In this document: positions 29,925-32,696 of the stretch, piece by piece
How the letters are laid out: every line of letters starts with the position of its first letter
How positions within the stretch are numbered: the first letter of the stretch is position 1
Source: Clostridiaceae bacterium UBA6110
GTDB lineage: Bacteria; Bacillota; Clostridia; Clostridiales; Clostridiaceae
Reading direction: 5' to 3'
Length of the DNA stretch: 32,696 bases
Assembly (NCBI GenBank): GCA_002428415.1
Contig: DIWI01000086.1
Location: 1-32,696 of the forward strand
Translations under genes and position numbers: made by a program
The notes under the pieces: generated by a model
The model's database searches: none
What the model saw: the letters and a program-made list of their open reading frames with translations, nothing else
Told to the model about the DNA's origin: nothing

Positions 29925-29987
29925 TGGGCAAATCTTCATTTACAAGGATTTCTGTTGTGAAATCCATTTTCAATAAAGGTCTGCCCA
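29925..29987. other. nested inverted repeats in the intergenic region
   Basis: TGGGCA (29925-29930) and TGCCCA (29982-29987) enclose a hairpin of GGATTTC (29946-29952) and GAAATCC (29959-29965). The enclosed hairpin has a T-rich 3' side (ATTTTC). It may be a terminator for the HAD gene or a small structured RNA; no promoter is evident. Confidence 0.3.
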
Positions 29988-30069
29988 CATTAAAGTGTAC
30001 TAAATTCGGTAAAAACTGCCAATTGTTGATACAGTCTTCATGTTTTTGAATTGTTCATTTTCAGCCCAG

Positions 30070-30861
30070 CTAAGGTGAAACAAGACCCAGGCTCACCAGA
30101 GCCTTCAGCACTCCTTCCTTGTCCACATCCTCTGTTATGTGGTCAGCCTCTTCCTTCAGAATATCGCATGCATTACCCATGGCAATGCTTACATCTACCA
30201 CGCTGAAAAGTGTCCTGTCATTCATTCCGTCACCGAATGCGTAAGTCTCATGGTCTTCACCGAAGTGTCTTCTTACAGCCAGTGCGCCTTCTGCCTTTGA
30301 GCTTGAGGTGAACAGTACGTCGTATGCCCTGTAGCCTGTCTGCCTGATGAAGGTGAATTCGCGCAGGAAATCTTTAGCCTTCTGCTCCTGTTCCCTGGTA
30401 TCTATGAACATGATGAACATGTTTATACCCTGGTAGTCTCTGACCCTCGCATCCTTGGCATACTTCTGCGGCATGTTTGCCATTGCAACATATTCCATCA
30501 GTTCCTTGTTTCCCAGATGGCTGTAGTATGCATACCTTTGAGTTTCTGCAACATACATGATCTTGTTGTCATCAAGGAAATCAAGTACCTCTGCAAGTCT
30601 ATCACCCGTAAGGCTCACATTATGCACTATCTCACCGTCTATCTCAGCATATGCTCCATTGGAGGTCACATATCCATCCACAGGCAGGTTCCTGATATGG
30701 TCGTCCATTATAGAAAGCGCCCTTCCTGAACAGAGGACAACCTTCCCGCCCTTCTGCCTTATCTCTTCTATTGCCCTTATCGTGGCATCAGATACCTTAT
30801 CCTTGCCTATCCTGTATTCTACCAGCGTGCCGTCAATATCAAGAAATACTATCTTCTTCAA
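30070..30861 (-). CDS. HAD superfamily phosphatase, Cof type (second copy)
   Basis: A Cof-type HAD hydrolase of 263 aa, distinct from the one at 5578-6405. Motif I is FLDIDGTL (Asp8, Asp10), motif II is VLCSGR, and the metal motif is AFGDGMNDRTLF, with VSIAMGNACDILKEEADHITEDVDKEGV near the end. The start chosen is TTG 30861 (MKKIVFLDIDGTL), eight bases after GGAG; the ATG at 30906 lacks a ribosome binding site and adds non-conserved residues. The substrate is unknown. It is read in the same direction as the Fis-type regulator but about 260 bp upstream of it, so they are probably separate units. Confidence 0.9.
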   Translation of the reverse strand: MKKIVFLDIDGTLVEYRIGKDKVSDATIRAIEEIRQKGGKVVLCSGRALSIMDDHIRNLPVDGYVTSNGAYAEIDGEIVHNVSLTGDRLAEVLDFLDDNKIMYVAETQRYAYYSHLGNKELMEYVAMANMPQKYAKDARVRDYQGINMFIMFIDTREQEQKAKDFLREFTFIRQTGYRAYDVLFTSSSKAEGALAVRRHFGEDHETYAFGDGMNDRTLFSVVDVSIAMGNACDILKEEADHITEDVDKEGVLKALVSLGLVSP

Positions 30862-31064
30862 ATCATCAACTCCAAAAATCTTCTCTGTCCATTCTACCAC
30901 GGGCATGGTGATTCAGGTCAATATTGTGTCAAATGGTTATTACCATGAACAATAGCAATAAAAACCCAATTAGTCATAATTGATCTTTATCCGACTCGAT
31001 ATGTCGCAGCTGCCTCGCATATTTTCATCTTAATATGGATAGCTTCACTTATACCCTTATGCAG

Positions 31065-31086
31065 ACTTGTACAGAACTTGTACAGA
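31065..31086 (+). repeat. two tandem 11-bp repeats, ACTTGTACAGA
   Basis: ACTTGTACAGA occurs twice in direct succession (31065-31075 and 31076-31086) without mismatch. Each contains the palindrome TGTACA, and the 11-bp period places both on the same face of DNA. It lies about 40-60 bp upstream of the DUF554 gene's -10. Confidence 0.7.
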
Positions 31087-31121
31087 ATTGCATATTATAC
31101 CAATTATTTCTGGAATTGCTG

Positions 31122-31130
31122 TGATATAAT
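31122..31130 (+). promoter_or_regulatory. extended -10 promoter of the DUF554 gene
   Basis: TG-A-TATAAT (31122-31130) is a strong extended -10, 47 bp before the start codon. The -35 region is poor, which is compatible with help from an activator bound at the tandem repeat upstream. Confidence 0.6.
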
Positions 31131-31177
31131 ACATTGGTAAGTATAAAGATGCAAAACAAAGGAAGGCGGTCAGTCAC

Positions 31178-31873
31178 ATGATGCTGGGAAACTTCGTCAA
31201 CGTAGCGGCGATATTAGGCGGAAGCCTGTTAGGATTCATATTCAAGAAAAAGATAAACAAGAATACATCAGCAAGCGTATTTCGGGTCCTCGGGCTCTGT
31301 GTAATCTATATAGGAATTGCAGGAGTACTCGAGACAAAGAATCCGCTTCTTCTCATAGTCTCAATGGCCATCGGAACTGTTATCGGAGAAACTCTGGATA
31401 TTGAAGGCTTCCTGGAAAGGATGTCCCAGAGGCTTGAGACCATGCTGAAGGCCGATGAAGGAAGCGGTCTCAAGGAAGGCTTCCTGACTGCTACTCTCCT
31501 CTTCTGCGTAGGATCCATGGCAATTATCGGACCGATAGAGTCTGCGCTTACAGGAGACCATACCACGCTTTTTGCAAAATCTGTTCTGGACGGAATATCA
31601 TCCATAGTTTTTGCAGGAACGATCGGTGCAGCTGGAGTCATGCTCTCAACCCTCCCACTTTTCACATACCAGGGCTCCATAGCCATATTTGCAGGGATAC
31701 TGAAGCCATTCATGACCCCTGAGCTTATTACTGCACTCGCTTCAACAGGATCACTCATGATCCTGGGGCTTGGCCTGAACATGGTGCTGGATGCGAAGCT
31801 TAAGATCTCGAACATGCTGCCATCACTTCTGGTGCCTGTAATCTATTTCTCAGCACTGGCCTTGATAGGTTAG
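31178..31873 (+). CDS. DUF554 family membrane protein
   Basis: A 231-residue polytopic membrane protein of the DUF554 family (YdfK-like), whose function is not established. Typical features are MLGNFVNVAAILGGSLLGFIFKKK at the N-terminus, GIAGVLETKNPLLLIVSMAIGTVIGE, and FCVGSMAIIGPIESALTGDHTTLFAKSVLDG, a strongly conserved polar loop that could hold a transport or binding site. About seven hydrophobic segments are seen. ATG 31178 is 11 bases after GGAAGG; a second ATG follows directly at 31181. It is monocistronic with its own promoter and a tandem repeat upstream. Confidence 0.92.
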   Translation: MMLGNFVNVAAILGGSLLGFIFKKKINKNTSASVFRVLGLCVIYIGIAGVLETKNPLLLIVSMAIGTVIGETLDIEGFLERMSQRLETMLKADEGSGLKEGFLTATLLFCVGSMAIIGPIESALTGDHTTLFAKSVLDGISSIVFAGTIGAAGVMLSTLPLFTYQGSIAIFAGILKPFMTPELITALASTGSLMILGLGLNMVLDAKLKISNMLPSLLVPVIYFSALALIG

Positions 31874-31923
31874 CTGTATACAGATTAATCGGATAACTTA
31901 CATGAGAAATTGTAAAAAATCAA

Positions 31924-31963
31924 AAATGCCAGCTGTAAGCATAGATGCTCCCAGCTGGCATTT
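31924..31963. terminator. bidirectional terminator between DUF554 and esterase genes
   Basis: AAATGCCAGCTG pairs with CAGCTGGCATTT (12 bp), with GCAT/ATGC inside the loop. On the minus strand the stem runs into TTTTTGATTTTTT, a very strong U-tract for the esterase gene; on the plus strand the tail is weak. Confidence 0.88.
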
Positions 31964-31971
31964 AAATTGTC

Positions 31972-32696
31972 CTAAACCATTCCCCTGTATTCCAGGAGCC
32001 TTTCAAGGAAGTAAACTATCTGGACTCTCCACCATGGCCAGTCATGTGCCACTTCGTATCCCCAGAAATCTACCCATGCAGGTATGTTCTTTTCCCTGAA
32101 TATGTCTCCGATAAGCCTGGTGTCCCTTATGGACTCAGCCTCAAACGCACCCTGGCCGACACATACTATGATGTCTCCGTTCCTGTACCTGTCGAGATAA
32201 TATGGGTCGTCGATGTTCTTCAGGTAATCTACCGGAGAATTGATGTACACGTTGTAGCCGAAGTCTTCTCCTACGAAGAACCTGGCATCGTAGATACCGC
32301 TCAGTGCGATTGTGGCATCGAACACATCCGGATGCCTGAGGTAGATGTTAAGCGCATGGAATGCACCCATGCTTGAGCCGTGGGCGATGAATCCGCCGTA
32401 CCAGCCAGTCTGTTCCTTGATAAGAGGTACAAGCTCATCTACTATGAATAGGTCGTACTGGTTGTGGCGCTTTGCCCGCTCTTCGCTTGGCAGTCCGTAA
32501 TTGTACCAGCTTTCAGAGTCGACTGAATCAGGTGTGAATACCCTTACAAGCCCTCTGTCTATGAGATGAGATATGGCATCTATCATCTTGAAGTCCTCGA
32601 ACTCGTAGAACCTTCCTCCTGATGACGGAAATACTATCATCGGCTTCCCGGCATGTCCGTAGCTCTTGAATTCGATGTCCCTGTTAAGGTTCCTGC
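31972..32696 (-). CDS. esterase family alpha/beta hydrolase (5' end beyond window)
   Basis: A putative esterase of the alpha/beta-hydrolase fold (esterase D/PHB depolymerase-like group). The nucleophile elbow is AHGSSMGAFHAL (GxSxG with the central serine), and the catalytic histidine is likely in YEVAHDWPWW. An acidic residue in a loop such as GQGAFEAES may complete the triad. The frame stays open to the window edge: upstream of the first in-frame ATG (32640) it continues NLNRDIEFKSYGHAGKP before MIVFPSSGG, which is typical of the family's N-terminal part. The true start is therefore outside. The substrate is unknown. Confidence 0.88.
   Translation of the reverse strand, partial: RNLNRDIEFKSYGHAGKPMIVFPSSGGRFYEFEDFKMIDAISHLIDRGLVRVFTPDSVDSESWYNYGLPSEERAKRHNQYDLFIVDELVPLIKEQTGWYGGFIAHGSSMGAFHALNIYLRHPDVFDATIALSGIYDARFFVGEDFGYNVYINSPVDYLKNIDDPYYLDRYRNGDIIVCVGQGAFEAESIRDTRLIGDIFREKNIPAWVDFWGYEVAHDWPWWRVQIVYFLERLLEYRGMV

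Noticed and set aside
1..32696. Prophage, transposon or genomic island
   Set aside because: No integrase, transposase, attachment-site repeats or composition shift is seen; apart from the antitoxin fragment the genes are ordinary chromosomal families.

Overview
The window looks like chromosomal DNA of a Gram-positive anaerobe of the Clostridia (Bacillota). Shine-Dalgarno sequences are strong (AGGAGG/GGAGG), arginine is mostly AGG/AGA, starts are often GTG or TTG, and there is a T-box leader. The families also fit: DUF554, FtsH, a HelD-type ATPase, an OFA-type MFS carrier, PepV- and M18-type peptidases, and LemA with DUF2207. Placement below class is inference only. There is no rRNA, tRNA, CRISPR array, transposase or phage gene. 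The one sign of accessory DNA is a broken antitoxin-like gene.

Layout. Positions 1-3000 (+) hold the end of an unknown gene, trpS, and a threonine dehydratase gene behind an isoleucine-type T-box. Positions 3083-6405 (-) are a compact operon of HAD phosphatase, DUF2207 membrane protein and LemA protein. Positions 6618-10310 (+) hold a MarR-MATE efflux pair with a palindromic operator, then release factor 3. Positions 10372-11667 (-) encode an M18 aminopeptidase whose promoter overlaps that of the divergent cation-efflux gene (11797-12972, +). An MFS carrier follows (13290-14516, +).

Positions 14606-20666 (-) form a proteostasis cluster read in the order signal peptidase I, PepV-like dipeptidase, FtsH, HelD-like ATPase. 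Two tandem mini-hairpins and a GC-rich hairpin lie between the last two. Then come mscL (+), a YdjC/ChbG deacetylase (-), an ABC exporter pair (+), the antitoxin remnant and ung (-), a nucleotide pyrophosphatase-like enzyme (+), an aldo/keto reductase (-) divergent from a MerR regulator (+), a Fis-type regulator and a second HAD phosphatase (-), a DUF554 membrane protein (+), and a 5'-truncated esterase (-).

Most of the window is housekeeping. Transcription units are short, alternate in strand, and are usually closed by long perfect hairpins shared by convergent genes. The points most worth a second look are regulatory: the MerR-type 19-bp-spacer promoter of the aldo/keto reductase, the repeat/promoter/hairpin block between ftsH and helD, the face-to-face promoters at 11700-11729, the 11-bp tandem operator-like repeat before DUF554, and the orphan antitoxin fragment. 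I did not find a clearly new multi-gene system. Many start codons given here are moved inward from the longest reading frame, because the Shine-Dalgarno sequence lies inside the longer frame.
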